From: Tetrahymena thermophila SB210
Lineage: Eukaryota; Ciliophora; Oligohymenophorea; Hymenostomatida; Tetrahymenidae
DNA length: 64,000 nt
Direction of reading: 5' to 3'
NCBI RefSeq assembly: GCF_000189635.1
Contig: NW_002476353.1
Location: 186,001-250,000, forward strand
A model generated the notes under the pieces. It saw nothing but the letters and a program-made list of their open reading frames with translations. It had not been told where the DNA came from and did not search any database. Both the position numbers and the translations under genes were made by a program. Shown here piece after piece: positions 36,042-48,900 of this stretch (its first letter is position 1; each line of letters begins with the position of its first letter).

Positions 36042-37579
36042 GTTGACTTGTAAAGTTATATTTTATACAATTAGTGATAATTTATTATAACAATATATTT
36101 AATTTATGTTGATATATTAATTATCAATTCAGATGATTTTTAATTAATTTCTTGAGTTGAGCATCAAAAATTTTATTGATATATATAAATGTGATAATTG
36201 CATAGTTGTTTGAAATCAAAAATGTTAGTAAGATGAATAATTAAATTCATAAAGCATATTTATTTTCAAAAAAAAGGATATTAAATGAATGGTTATAAAA
36301 ATGAACTTCTAGCTCTGTTCTAATTTGAAAGGAACTATAAATTTATTTTAATATTTTTTGAATAAATATTACTCTTTAATTTATATTTTCAAAAAACAAG
36401 ATAAATGCAAATGAAAAAATAATTTAAATCTAATTAATTAATTTTTAAAAACATTTAATTTATTTAAATAAATAGATTAAACCTTGCTAAATAAGATTCT
36501 AAAAAAATTAAGGCATATAATAGTTTTAAGGGTTAATCAAAAATATTTTATCCAACTAGAAAACAAAAAAACAAATTGATTTTATTAATATAAGACTAAT
36601 TTTTTATAAAAATATAAATCGATTGATCAAATCAATTTTTTATGAAATTAAGTCTTTTTTTGATTTTATAAAAAAATAAATTACATTTTTATAGAATATC
36701 CATAAATTGGGAATTTAGTATTTAATTAAAAATAAGTACTTTAAAATAGAATGATATTATCTTCTAATAGTATTGAATTATTCTAAACATATTAAATTAG
36801 AAAATTCTTATATACATTTTTATTGAAAGTTTAGTGAGTATATTATTAAAAATAATATACAATTTTTTTAAAGTTAAATGTAGTAAATTCTACACAATTA
36901 ACCTTGAATACATATTTAATTTTATCATCAAATATCAAATAATATTTAAATTTATGAACTATACAATATTTTTTTATTTCAATTATTAATTTTTTATTTA
37001 AATCTTAAATAAATGTTTAATTATCTCATCAAATATTAAATCATGTTTGAATATCTTAAGTTGATTTCTACATTTTGTTTCAAATAATAAATAATGATCA
37101 TTATTTTTTTAATGAATATTTTGGACTCAAAATTGATTTGCTTAAAATCCTTAAAATATATTTTTAATAAAAATCTCTTCAGTAATTAATATTTTAGATT
37201 ACAATTTTTTATTGTCTAAAATTTGCTTAGGATATTTCTTTCATATTATATAATGTTTGTTATACCTTTTAGTGTGGAATATGTGTTAAAAATTAAATCA
37301 CATCAAATATTTTTTTCCTTTTCAAAGGTAAAATTGTAAGGTAAACAATTTAAACTAGTGATTTATATTATTTATTAAATGAAGTAATTTTGTTTTTATT
37401 TATAAAAAATACTAGGAACTAAAATGACTGGTTTTAATTTAAGAAGTCATATCAATTATTTGCAAATGAAATTAATTACTTATACAGTAATTGATAAATC
37501 TCTAAGTAATCTAATTATTTGATAATAAATAAAAGAGATTTTTCTTTGGAAAAATATACAATTCCAATTCAAAAATAAA
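36042..37579. other. AT-rich intergenic between divergent genes
   Basis: About 1.5 kb that presumably holds the promoters of the two flanking divergent genes. No coding or RNA feature was recognised. Confidence 0.5.
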
Positions 37580-39475
37580 ATGAATAATTTATTTATAGAA
37601 GATAATAACAATATCATCAAAGCTGGCTTGATAAAAAGAAGCTAAAAGAGCAGCATTTTATATAGAAGTACTCCTAGTAGCAATAAAGATATAATAAAAT
37701 AAACATTAGATATTTTTTAGAGTATAAAAAGATAATATAAGCGAGATTAGAGTGAAAAAAGGGAAGATAATGAAGAATAAAACAACTCCTCAATAGATAG
37801 CAATTAGTTAAAAGCTAGTGAAGAGTAATATTTAACACATGATCATCTTATTTATAGCTCAAGTGATATTGATGAAATAGATTGTAAAGATGATTATCAC
37901 TCAATATGGGATAATGATGAATTAATTCTAAATGGGATATTCGATTTAGATAAGCTAAATATCTATCAGCTCTATAAAGTTAGGGCATTAACATACTAAC
38001 CATAAAATTAGCAAACTATGTCAAACTAAAAAATACTTTACAGTTTTTAAAGTCTTTACAAACTGATTGATGATATGAGGAAAAAAAAGAGATAGCGGTT
38101 TACAACTAGTAATTTAAACTTTCAATAAAAGTATGATTTAAATGTCGATGATTGGAAGTCTTTTTAAAATGATTAATTATAAATAGTTAAAGATTTAAAG
38201 TAAGCTGATTAATTTAAAACATTTGAAGATTATTATAGCAATTATGTATAAAATGAGAAATTAAAAAGAAGAGAACTGAAATACAACAGGTATGAAGAAG
38301 CCTTTTTGAATAGCTAAAATTCACTCAATAAAAACAAACATACTTAATAGAGAGCAATCGAAGCTCTAAAAAGGAAATTTCTTATGGAGCATAATGATTA
38401 ATTAAATCCTTAGTAAGATGATAAAAATTTACAACTTAACGAATATTACTAATACAACAATAGCTAAATAAACAAAGAATAATATCCAACTATTTGCTAA
38501 AGGAGTAACCTTGCAATCAATAGTTTATAATCAGATAAAATTCCAAAACATTTTTAAATAAAAAGAGTGCTTTCTACTAAATAACTAAGTACAGAGTCAT
38601 CTTTAAATTCTCCTAAAAATAAAGGCAGTAAAGATAATCATCTACTTTTTAGCTCTGGAAATTTTAGCAACTTTAACTCTTCTTCTTTCAATACTTCTAA
38701 TTTTAGTTTTATAGGAGCAAGAAGAGTTGATTCTATTGATTTTTCAAACTAGTAAAAACCTTTGATACTTACAACTCAGCCTTCAATAAATATTGAAAAT
38801 AAAAATGGGCAAAAATAAAATTTTAATAATATTTAAAATAATAATATACAATCATTAAAAAATTTGGATGTATAAAGCGAAGAAACCCAGCTTAAAGAAT
38901 CTAGCCCCTAAAAAAAGAGACTTATTAGATATTAATCTTAAGAAGCTCTGTAAGGATAAGATTTTATTTCTACAAACAGAGAAAATTTTGTTTATAAACA
39001 AACTTAAAGCCCATTAGTTCCATAAAATAGTTTAAGATTTAATTTAGATAATGCTGTATAACAAAAGTTATTCATTAACACAAGCAAAATAGAAAATTCT
39101 CCAATAAAATGTAGTTTTATACCTATCAGTGAGACTGCTAAAAATTCTCCAACTAAAATATCTTAATTTAATTAATTCTAAATGAAAAACAACAACTAGC
39201 ATGAAAAGCAATTTATCAACTTTTTACCAAAGCTAAGCTTTTAGTCTTAAGTTACTTAACCAGAAATCAAAAGAAATAAATCTTTTTTGCATAATTAATA
39301 GATCTGTAACCAAACTCAAAGAATGGAAACTGTCATAAACGATAGAAAGACTTTATCCTCTTCTAAATCGGTAGCTAAATAAGTTTTTAACTTTGATAAA
39401 TATACTATTTTAAAAGATAGCCCTTAGAGGATATAAGAAAAAAATTAAAACGCTATATTTTTATAACAACAATGA
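37580..39475 (+). CDS. Q/N/S-rich hypothetical protein, 631 residues
   Basis: One uninterrupted frame from ATG 37580 to TGA 39473, very dense in TAA/TAG glutamine codons. I do not recognise a domain. The first 200 residues are acidic and contain a compact segment (SIWDNDELILNGIFDLDKLN, then IYQLYKVRALTYQPQNQQ). A basic helical part follows (NEKLKRRELKYNRYEEAFLN, then QQRAIEALKRKF, near 38255-38400). The C-terminal half is low complexity with repeated SP and NSP sites (STKQLSTESSLNSPKNKGS and similar). That composition suggests a phosphorylated, disordered regulator, but function is unknown. No signal peptide or membrane segment is seen. Confidence 0.75.
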
Positions 39476-39559
39476 TAAATAAAAATAATAATAAATAAAT
39501 TCATTAAATTAATTGTTTAATTTCATATTTATTTTTTTATAAAATTATAAATAATCATA

Positions 39560-40190
39560 ATAAAAACTAAAAGTAGTTTATTTAATAATTAAATTTCTTT
39601 AATTGATGTATTATTTCATAAAATCATTACTCAATATAATTAAATTCTAAAATTTATTTCTTATGCTCTCAAAGTACTCTAATAATTTATCTAAATATTT
39701 TTTTGTCTTTTACTTACTTAAAAACTTTATTTATTGCTTATCCTTTATCTATTTAAATAAATTTATATAATAGCTCAACTTTTTAGTTCTTTCTGCTTGC
39801 TTGAGCTAAATAATTTAATAGTAAAAGCGATTAAATAAATATTTTATTTAGATAACACTGCTAGTAAATTATTTTAATATTTATTTTTAAAGTTTAAATT
39901 ACCCTTATAATTGATTTAATGTTATTTTTTTATTAAGTTTGCACATAATTTACAGTAAAAATACTTTATAATTCATTTTTTATTGTCCTATCTTTGCATC
40001 TCTTTTTAGTGAGTTTAAAGTTTTAATCCTACAGGTGATCAATTATATGTTCTGATATAACTCATGAGCCTTATATTGTCCCATACTACAGGATTATGCT
40101 TTTTATTCTGATACAATTTTTATTATATTTTGAATGTGTTTCATATTTTCTTCAAGTTGATCAATTATTTAAACATGTGATCCTAAAATT
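39560..40190 (-). CDS. Possible helical protein gene, model uncertain
   Basis: The minus strand between two plus-strand genes is open without TGA for over 600 bases. It reads protein-like in two blocks: SHVQIIDQLEENMKHIQNII through GQYKAHELYQNIQLITCRIK (40190-39960), and LKQAERTKKLSYYINLFKQI through KKYLDKLLEYFESIRNKFQN (about 39810-39640). A TTTTAG acceptor stands just before the first block and a CTATTAAATTATTTAG-like acceptor before the second. No ATG precedes the first block; an internal ATG lies at 40144. No TGA is found before the frame runs into the antisense of the neighbouring gene. It could be a real small gene, a 5'-truncated copy, or chance. Confidence 0.3.
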
Positions 40191-40325
40191 AAATAGAATT
40201 TGGCAGATTTTTCTGAATTTATATTATAGTATTTAATTAATTTAATGCAATTGATAAATAGTTAAATATTTGTTTAGAGTTTTATAAAAATTAATTAGCT
40301 TTAATTTACAACTTTTGATAGATAT

Positions 40326-41358
40326 ATGAATTAAATAAACGAAGAAGAATTAGAATTAGCATAAATCTACAAATGTAGTTTTAATTAGCCTCCATAAAAT
40401 GAAGAAAAATATGGAAAAAAGTTGTTGCTTATAAGGCATGCTTTGAGTGAGTTCAATTTCAAATATGAAAGAATTTTCATTGAAAATCCTTAATTGTAAA
40501 GAACAGATCCTACTCTTATTGACCTCAGAGTTTCACTTGAATACATAGATGGACCTTTGCACTAAATTGGTATAATAATAGATTAGTTTATTCCTAATTA
40601 TTATTTATTTTCTTCATATAGGTGAGAAGTAATGCATAAGCCATTAAGATTAAGTTGCTAAGATTGAAACCGAACTTGTTTTAATATCACCTTTATAAAG
40701 AACTTTGCAAACAGCAATCCTTTTGTTTTAAAAGCATCCAAATAGATAGAACATAAAGTAGTTATTTTATTTTACCATTTTGAAAAAATTATAGTTTGTT
40801 TTTTACAGATTCTTAGTTTACCCGTGGTTATCAGAGTCTTTAAATTGCGCAAATTGTATATCAAACTAAATATATGGTGCAATGAGAGAAAAATATTTAA
40901 AGGAAGCTTCTAAACACAATATTTAATTAGATTTCTCCATTTTAGATGATAAAAAGGTATTGCTTTATTGAAAATAATAACTAAGCAAAATATTTACTTA
41001 AATTTAAAAGATATTTCCAACTTAACTTTAGTGGTAAATAGAATCTATGGAAAATAATGAAAACTATAAGGAGTTAGCTAAAAATGTAACTTCAGAACAA
41101 CAGTATGCAGAACATTTATCAGAGTAAATGAGAAAAATGTATCCTGATTTTTATGAAACTTGGGATCTAATGCTAAAGAGATCTGAAAATCTAAAAAATA
41201 AGCTTAAGGAGATATTAAAAGAATAGCAAAAAACTGTTACAGTAGTAAGCCACTGTAATATTTTGAAGTGTTTAACAAAAGTAAGAGTTGATGAGAAAGG
41301 ATGGGTTCACGGAATTCACATAAATAATTGTGGAATGACATATTATAATTTTGATTGA
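40326..41358 (+). CDS. Histidine phosphatase (phosphoglycerate-mutase-like) family protein
   Basis: Branch-1 histidine phosphatases transfer phosphate through a histidine in an RHG motif. Here the motif is KKLLLIRHALSEFN (residues about 35-50), so RHG is RHA while the catalytic His and the SEFN are kept. Exon 2 has LVLISPLQRTLQTAILLF, the family SPL.R..QT motif. Exon 3 gives YPWLSESLNCANCISNQ and the last exon contains KTVTVVSHCNILKCL, the second catalytic His (VSH). Three introns lie near 40570-40620, 40760-40808 and 40958-41010, and TGA is at 41356-41358. Length (about 280 residues) suits the family. The substrate is unknown; many such proteins are broad phosphatases and not glyc­olytic mutases. 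It is tail-to-tail with the K+ channel gene, 263 bases apart. Confidence 0.85.
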
Positions 41359-41621
41359 TTGTATTTTTAGTACTTGTTGTTATTGAGATAATATTGGATT
41401 TTGTAATTTATGCATCTTTATTTGAGATACAAAAAATTTGAATTAAATTTGTTATACAAATTTCTTACAAAAATTGAGATAAATGAAAAGTTTAAACTTA
41501 AATAATATTTTATTTAGATTAAATTTGTTTGTTTTATTTGTTTGTTTAAATTATTAATATTTTGAATGAAACCAATTTTATCTTACATAATTTCTTTCTT
41601 TCTTTTTTTTAGTTTTAAATT

Positions 41622-44600
41622 TCAGAATGATGGTTTATTAGGTGTAAAATGACTAATGTCCAAAATGGCTCTTTCTTATGATTCATTCATATCCCAATTT
41701 TTCCTCTAATCATTATTATTTCTTTCAAATAAATTAATTTAGCTTTAATTTAATGACAGACTATTACTATTATTATTGATGTTGTTATTATTTACAAATA
41801 AGGTGTGGCTTGCTCTAGATTTATTGATATCTTATTTAGATTAAGAAAGTCTACTTACTCTTGACATTCTATCATCTTATATAAAATCTAAACTCATGCT
41901 TTTTGCGAAATCTGGATTCTTATTCTCATAATCATAACAATCAAAGGAGCTTTTCTTGTAAACTACTTATACATTTATTATATTTTTCTGAGAATTGGAT
42001 TTTCTTAACTCTTAATTCTTTAAGAAGATATCTATTCTGTGCTGTGTCATATTGCTTTTAAAAAAATAATTTTATTTTAAATATTAATTAATTAAAAAAA
42101 TTGATTTAATTTTACGTCTTTATTCTTGATTTAAATGAAGCTTTGCGAGTTTTTCTTATTTCATTTAAAAAGACTCTATTAAGAGACTCAATCACAGTTG
42201 TGTAATTCGATTCAATCATGTATTGTTTCATTATTTTCATACTATCTAGATCCATATTAAAGTTGAATTATTTATTTGATTTACTATAATGGGTATTGTT
42301 ACGGGTATTACTTGTTTGTCCTCGACTATAATTATCTAACTTTAATTACTGTTATTTTTCTTCTTAGTTTTAATTTAAAGCGTGGCTGTTCAAAGTACTT
42401 TATTATTCTAAGTTGTTATTTTTAATATTTATTTGATATGAGCTGTTATTTGTGGCTGTAGGAGGGTTTATACACATTGATTAAAGCATAGTAATGATAT
42501 TATTCAAATTGTTGATAATAAATTAGTTAGATTATATCATTGTTGATTATTAAGTCAATTATTTACTAATATTATTGTTATTATTTATATTTTTATGAGA
42601 CTTTATAGAATGCTCACTTTGTGTTTATTGATTAGACAATTTAGTATTATCTTTTATTGACTCTGTTTTATTCAAATAATGATTTTCTTATTATTATCCA
42701 TTAAAATATTATCTTTATGGTTTTTCTTCTTCAATCTCGTTCATGCTTGTCAGCGATGTATTTTTTTTTTAAAGTTGATTAATCCATTGTTGCTATAATT
42801 AAGATATAAAAGGCTATTAGTGCTATGGTTGTACAATCACTGTTGAACTTATTTAAGTGCTTTTTTTCCTACCTTTGAAATATTAATTTAAATCACTTAT
42901 ATCTTCCTTAGTCGTTACCCTTCCTTTCATATTTAAATTTAAAAATAATTTAAAACACAAATATTTGATTAAAAACTTACTTCCAAGCATTCTTCTTGTA
43001 GATTCCCTTGATCCTCTTCTGTTAAATTATGATTGGTTGCCTGGTCTATCGTGTATAGACAATTAAGAATTCTATGACAATTATGAATTTCTTTTATGCT
43101 AAGAAATTTACTGGCCATTTTTATTTTATTGATTTATATTACTGTTATTATTGATATTGATATTGCTATTATTATTGTTGTTGTTGTTGCTTGATTACTT
43201 TTAGTAATGAGAATCTAAATCATCCTTTACAACTTCATACATGTTTCCATATAAATATAAATCTTCAAATTCTTCAATTAAGTCTTCTTTTTCATCAATT
43301 AATTGTAAAAATCCTTCTTCAATTTACATTTTTTATCTGAAAAAACCTTGCTATTTAGTTTAAGTTCTTTAATATTTATTGTCCCTTTTTTATTCTGCTT
43401 ATTAATCCTTAAAAATGAGTTATTTTTTATCAGGGCAGTAATGTAATTTTGGACATTAGTAAATTAAATGCCTATTTCCTTCACACTTAAAGCAATAGTC
43501 ATAAATTAATCCAAATTCTTTTTAAAAATATAATTTATCCTTAATATGACAAAACATTTCATAATCTTATGAGTGGCTCTTTAAGACTTCAATAAAATCT
43601 TCTCTTTTGAAAATAATATAAAATTTCATTAAAATAAATAAATAATCTAAAATCAAATATTGAATTTACCTATTTATTTTTAGAATGTTAGAAAACCCTT
43701 TACTTCTTGCACAGCAAGTCCTATCTTCAGCGGTAAAAAAGGAATAGGTTCCAAAGCATTCTCCAGCTTTTAAGCTTTATAAAACAGAAATTTAGCTATT
43801 ATCTGGTATGTAGAGATCTATATTACCACTTTCAACAAAATAAATACTATGATCAAATGAATCACCTAATGTTAAAAGAATGTTTGTATGTAAATATATA
43901 ATTTTATAAATTAGGTTTTTAAAAAATAATATTGAATGTTTTAAAATTTTATTTATAAATTTTGATAAAATACCTTTAGAAAAAATTATTTGTTCTGGGA
44001 TGCATTAAATTTCTTTAATATGTTTGATAGATTGAGTTAAAACTTCACTGGAGAAGTACTCATTCAAAATACTATTTTAAAAAGCAACAAAATAAGTTTC
44101 TTTAAATAATTCATTTTTTAATGAATTATTGAGCATGTTAACGATCATAGATTCATTGTCTGTTTTAATTAAAAGCTCTTCTCTCCAAAAACTATCCAAA
44201 TACTCTCTTATCTTATACTGTAATTAATGACTAACTTTCTTTCTCTCCATATATCTTAGTATTAAAAATTTTAAAAATAAAAGTAAGATTAAATTTAGTA
44301 TACCTACCTGTTTATAATTTGAATGTCATTATTAATTTTTTTCTCCATCCTAGTTTTTAATTTAAATTTTACTTAAAGTAAATTTATTATTATTTAAATT
44401 TACTCTTAAATTTGATTGAAAATGAAACCTATTTGGTTGATGCTATAACCAAATATACCTGTAGCAAAAATTATTGTAAATATGGCCATTATAATTTCAA
44501 AAGCATTGATAGGATAGAGATCACCATATCCAATTGTACTCATTGTTACTATTATAAAATAGTATCCTCTGATATATTATTCTTACCAGTGATATTGATT

Positions 44601-45527
44601 AATGTTAAAGAATACCATCCAATTGTTATCAGTAAAAATTGATTTTGCTTCGTAAATCCAGATACACGTTGCAAAGTGTGAAACGAAAAGCATAATGAAG
44701 ACCAATTTTACGAGCTAAGCAATATTATATTACCTAACATTTAAGGTAGAAGATTCTTCAAAATGTTTCACAAGAGAATTAAATTTTCTCATTTTAACTA
44801 AAAAAGGCAAAAGAATATATCTAAAATCAATATTAAAATTTAAAGAATAGTAAATTGAGAACATAACTAGAGGTAAGACGTCTTCGATAGCGCTTTTTTT
44901 TAGATATTCTTTAAGAATAAGGTCTCTAACACGAATTTCTTGACCTTTAACTAGAATATCAGTGTTCAACTAAATAACTAAATCGAATACATTTAAAGAA
45001 AAAAAGGCATAAATTGTATTAATACTAGCAAGATCAAGTAACTTTATACCAAAAGATATATGAACACTAATATAAAAGCATTGAATGAGAGTAAATGCTG
45101 TAAAAAGGTAGTTATAAAATAATTTATACTTACTATTTCTATTGAATATACTTGATTTCCATAGATCTAATAGTCTTTGTTTAAATGTTTTAACAACAAT
45201 CAGATTTTTTCTTGTAAAAGCAGATCTTCGGTTGGTTCTTAATAATTTAAATTAATTATCTTTAGTATTATTTTACATATTTTAAAGATTCTTTTATTAT
45301 TGGCTTTTTAATGATTATCTTTTTTAGGTTTAGCCTAAAATATTTTCTTCTTAATAATAGGTATATTACTACTAGTATCCTTTTTTGTCTGTTTATTCAT
45401 TATTTTAGCTTACTTAATCATCTTCATTCTATTAATCATTTTGCTTATTAGCTTGATTTTCTACAAATTTTGTTCCTATAGATGCAGATTAGTTTTCGCT
45501 AAAAGAGCTCTATGATCTATTTTTCAT
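41622..45527 (-). CDS. Voltage-gated-type K+ channel with C-terminal cyclic-nucleotide-binding domain
   Basis: The ATG at 45527 starts a Q/N-rich cytosolic N-terminus of about 130 residues. Membrane segments follow: YNYLFTAFTLIQCFYISVHI, FFSLNVFDLVIQ, KKSAIEDVLPLVMFSIYYSL and FRYILLPFLVKMRKFNSLVK (S4-like, few charges). The pore helix and K+ filter, YYFIIVTMSTIGYGDLYPIN, are at about 44580-44520, followed by the last helix FEIIMAIFTIIFATGIFGYS. The cyclic-nucleotide fold (43850-43620) has DSFDHSIYFVESGNIDLYIP and AGECFGTYSFFTAEDRTCCA. A Cys-rich motif typical of ciliate channels comes next (CFKCEGNRHLIYQCPKLHYC). A long N/S/Q-rich tail ends at TGA 41622-41624. Architecture is KCNH/CNG-like; ciliates have many such channels controlling membrane potential and ciliary beating. 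Several introns (for example at about 42975, 42110 and 43640-43680). Confidence 0.88.
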
Positions 45528-45982
45528 TTTTTGTAAATTACTTAGAATAAATAATGAATAAAGTTTTCTCCTATTTTTTAGATACTTCTACTTCTATCTT
45601 TCTTATACTAAATTTATTAATTAGCGAATAAGAGAAAAGCTTTTTAATTAATAAATAATTTTTCACTATTTAGACAAAAAAAATTTCTTTATTTATATGG
45701 TGCTAAATAATTAAAAATATAATATGCAATATTTTTTAAAAAATTTTAGTTAAAAAGTTATTTACTTTCACAAATTTTTTTTGCTACTTAATTTAGTTTT
45801 AATTAATTTAAAGATAGATAATTTTTTAATTCATTAAAAGTATATTCAAATAGGTAAAAACTATGCTTTATTTTTATTTTAGGGTAAGAAATTAAGTTTT
45901 TTAACAAAATGTTCAATATATGTTTTTTGATAATAAAACATAAAATAAAACTTTTATTAATATAATAAAATAATTTAAATAT
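45528..45982. other. Short AT-rich spacer between two minus-strand genes
   Basis: It holds the 3' flank of the two-domain cyclic-nucleotide gene and the promoter side of the channel gene. Nothing else was seen. Confidence 0.5.
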
Positions 45983-48900
45983 TCATAAAATGCTAAATTT
46001 TTCTCTAGGATTGGAAAATAAATGCTTAAAGTAATCACCTGACTTCTTAGTAGATTTTGAAGAAAGCATATACTTTACATCAGGATGGCCTAACTGTAAT
46101 TTGTGAGAGAGATTCTAATTTACATTTATTTCAAAATTTCTAAGCCTGACTTGGTGAGCTTTTTTTTGTTCAAGCATAGGCGATGAGCTTAAACAATTTA
46201 AATTTATTTGTTATTTATGATTATTTTTTTATGGAGAAATTAATCTAGAATCAAGATCTAGACGAGATTTTTTGCTATCTGAGTTAATATTTTGATTAAT
46301 TGAATTATTTATTGAATATAATGAGGGTAAGCTTTTGTTTCTCATATTAATATAAGTTGAAACATCTTGGCTGTTAATTTTATCGTTTAAGTGCTACTTT
46401 AAATCCTTTACAATTTAATGAGTATTATTATATTTTTATAAATATTAATTAATATAAATTGATTGGGTTGATTGACATTCCTACAACTAAATGTCTGTGC
46501 TACTTTTTTAAACGTTTCTAAAGCTATTTTACTTATTCTTTTTTGTTGTGTGTTTATTATCAAAAATCTAGGAAGTATCTTACTCAAATTTAATATCAAA
46601 ATTAAGAAGAGATGGTAAAAATGAGCTAAATGTACCCATTTAATTAGGTTCTTCTAAATTATTCATAGATTTAGATCTGCTTTCAATATTTTTGTTCATC
46701 TAAAAGCCATTTTACTTTATTTATAAATCTCTATAACTTTATAAACCTTTGTAGAGTTACTCAGAATTATTCTACTACTTTTCTGGGCTGTTTTAAATTT
46801 ATTCATTTTAATTATTTTACTCTCTCTAGCTACTCAGTAAAATTTTTGGTAATTCTAAAAATTATTGCTTGCCGTTACTTGTATTTCTATTGGTAATTTA
46901 GTTATAATTAATTTACCTAATAGACCCAGATTCTTGTATGATAATACTTTCATTATTATTGGTATCTAAATGATATTAATTCTATATGAATTCTTATTAT
47001 TGCTTATTTTTTGAATTTCTAGGTGTAAGTATTTCACTCATTTTTAATTGGTATTTATTTTTATATTAAATTTCATTTGCTTCGTTATTAGCATTATTAG
47101 CAGTTTAAGTGTTCATATTTGAATTTACTTCTTCTAAATTTTAAAGAGAACCATCATATTTGCTTATTTAAATTTAGTCTTCTTTATTGATTTTTTATTC
47201 ATCTAATACTCCTTCACATTTTTAAATAAATAAAAGCTTACTCTCATGTTTTTCATCTGCTTAAATGCCTTCTTGCTGTTTTGTTTCTGAGTTTAAATTT
47301 TAATCTTGATATGTGTTTAGCTCATTTTCTGTCTCGCTCTTTGCTTGTTGGAATCTTACCTTGGAAGAGCTCATATCTTTTATTTTTATTTTTCCTGGGC
47401 TATCTTAATTAATGTTTTAAAATGATGAGTTTTTTGTAAGAGAAATATCTTTTGCATAAGGCTAACTTTCTATTTATTTTAGAGTTTTATTTTTAGTAAG
47501 TATTAACTTTAACTTTTTATGAGAAGGAGAGTTTTAAGTATCATTATCATCCTTAATTGAATTCTAGTTTTCAGTTTCTTCTTTTTTAGGCGTTTCATCT
47601 TGGTTTTTAATATTTTAAGAATCTTCTGCTTGCTTGTTAAAATTAGACTTAACAGCAGATGAGTTCTTTTTTAAAATGATATCTTTAAAGTTTTTAATAG
47701 AAGGAGAATTGGTCTTTTAATACAGCCTTGCTAAAGCTAATTAATTTTAGTCAGCTATATTCACAGAATGCTTAGTTTTTTTAATTTATTTAATCCTTTC
47801 CTCTTGATCTATGAATGATTATTTCATGCTCTTAAGATCTGAAAACTGACCATCATGGAATTTTAGAAATTAAATATTACCTTTACTAATATCTTTAGGT
47901 ATGTTTAACTCATCAAAGCAATCTATGTCGTCACTAAGTTTTTTTTCTTACTTTAAGTTCATTTTCTAGCTTTTAGCTAAACTTTACTGCCTTTGAATGT
48001 TATCTATTAGATCATCTTTACTAAACATACTATATTAATTCTATTAAGGTGATTGACTTAATGAAGAAGGTTATTAAGTTTAAGAACTATTATCAATTTA
48101 ATCTAGATTAATTTTTAAATCTTTGATTTTAGGTAAATTGGTGATTGATAACTACTAATTTCTTTAGCTAGCTGCTCTTAAATCCATTTAAAGGTATTTT
48201 TCTTTAAGCATATCCTTTAAAGGAACTTTTTAATAAATATTCACATTCTTGAAATCTTCAAATTTTTTTAGCGAATCTATTCTTTGTTGATGATATTAGA
48301 TTTTAATAAGTGCTTTTGTTTTGATATCTTAATCAAGTACCTCATTTTAAGATAACATTTTCAAAAAAGTGGAACGCTCAATGCTAAAAACAATAGCATC
48401 TGACGAAATTACCTTAGCAGAATATGTTCTCCTATTTTAAGACACATTCTATGAATAATTATTTTAGCTGCTTATTAGTATATCCTCAAACCCAAAAAAC
48501 TCTCCTTATTAGATAATACCTAAGCTGACATCTTTATATTTGAAGTCGTCTTATTTATCAGCATTATCATTTTATTCCAAGTTTTCATTTTATTTTATTA
48601 AATTCTCTTTTTAAGTATCATTTTTATCAAACTCTTCAAATTAAACCATTGAAGCAATTTTAATTGATTACATTTAATCTTAAGTTCCAAAAGTGCTTAC
48701 ATTAAGCTAATCATATGTTTTTTTATTTGAATGAATTTCTGTTAAAGAATCTTGACTAGAGGGTTACTCTTATTCTTAAATTTAGAAAGTTTTCTTTTTT
48801 TTGTTACTACGTTTAAAACTTTGATTGTTTTGTTATTATTAAGTATCATCTTATTCATCTAGCTGAATTAACTTCGTTAAACTTTGCATCGTAAATGAAG

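Noticed and set aside
44412-44642. Plus-strand frame of 76 codons
   Set aside because: It is antisense to the K+ channel pore (filter TIGYGD on the minus strand).
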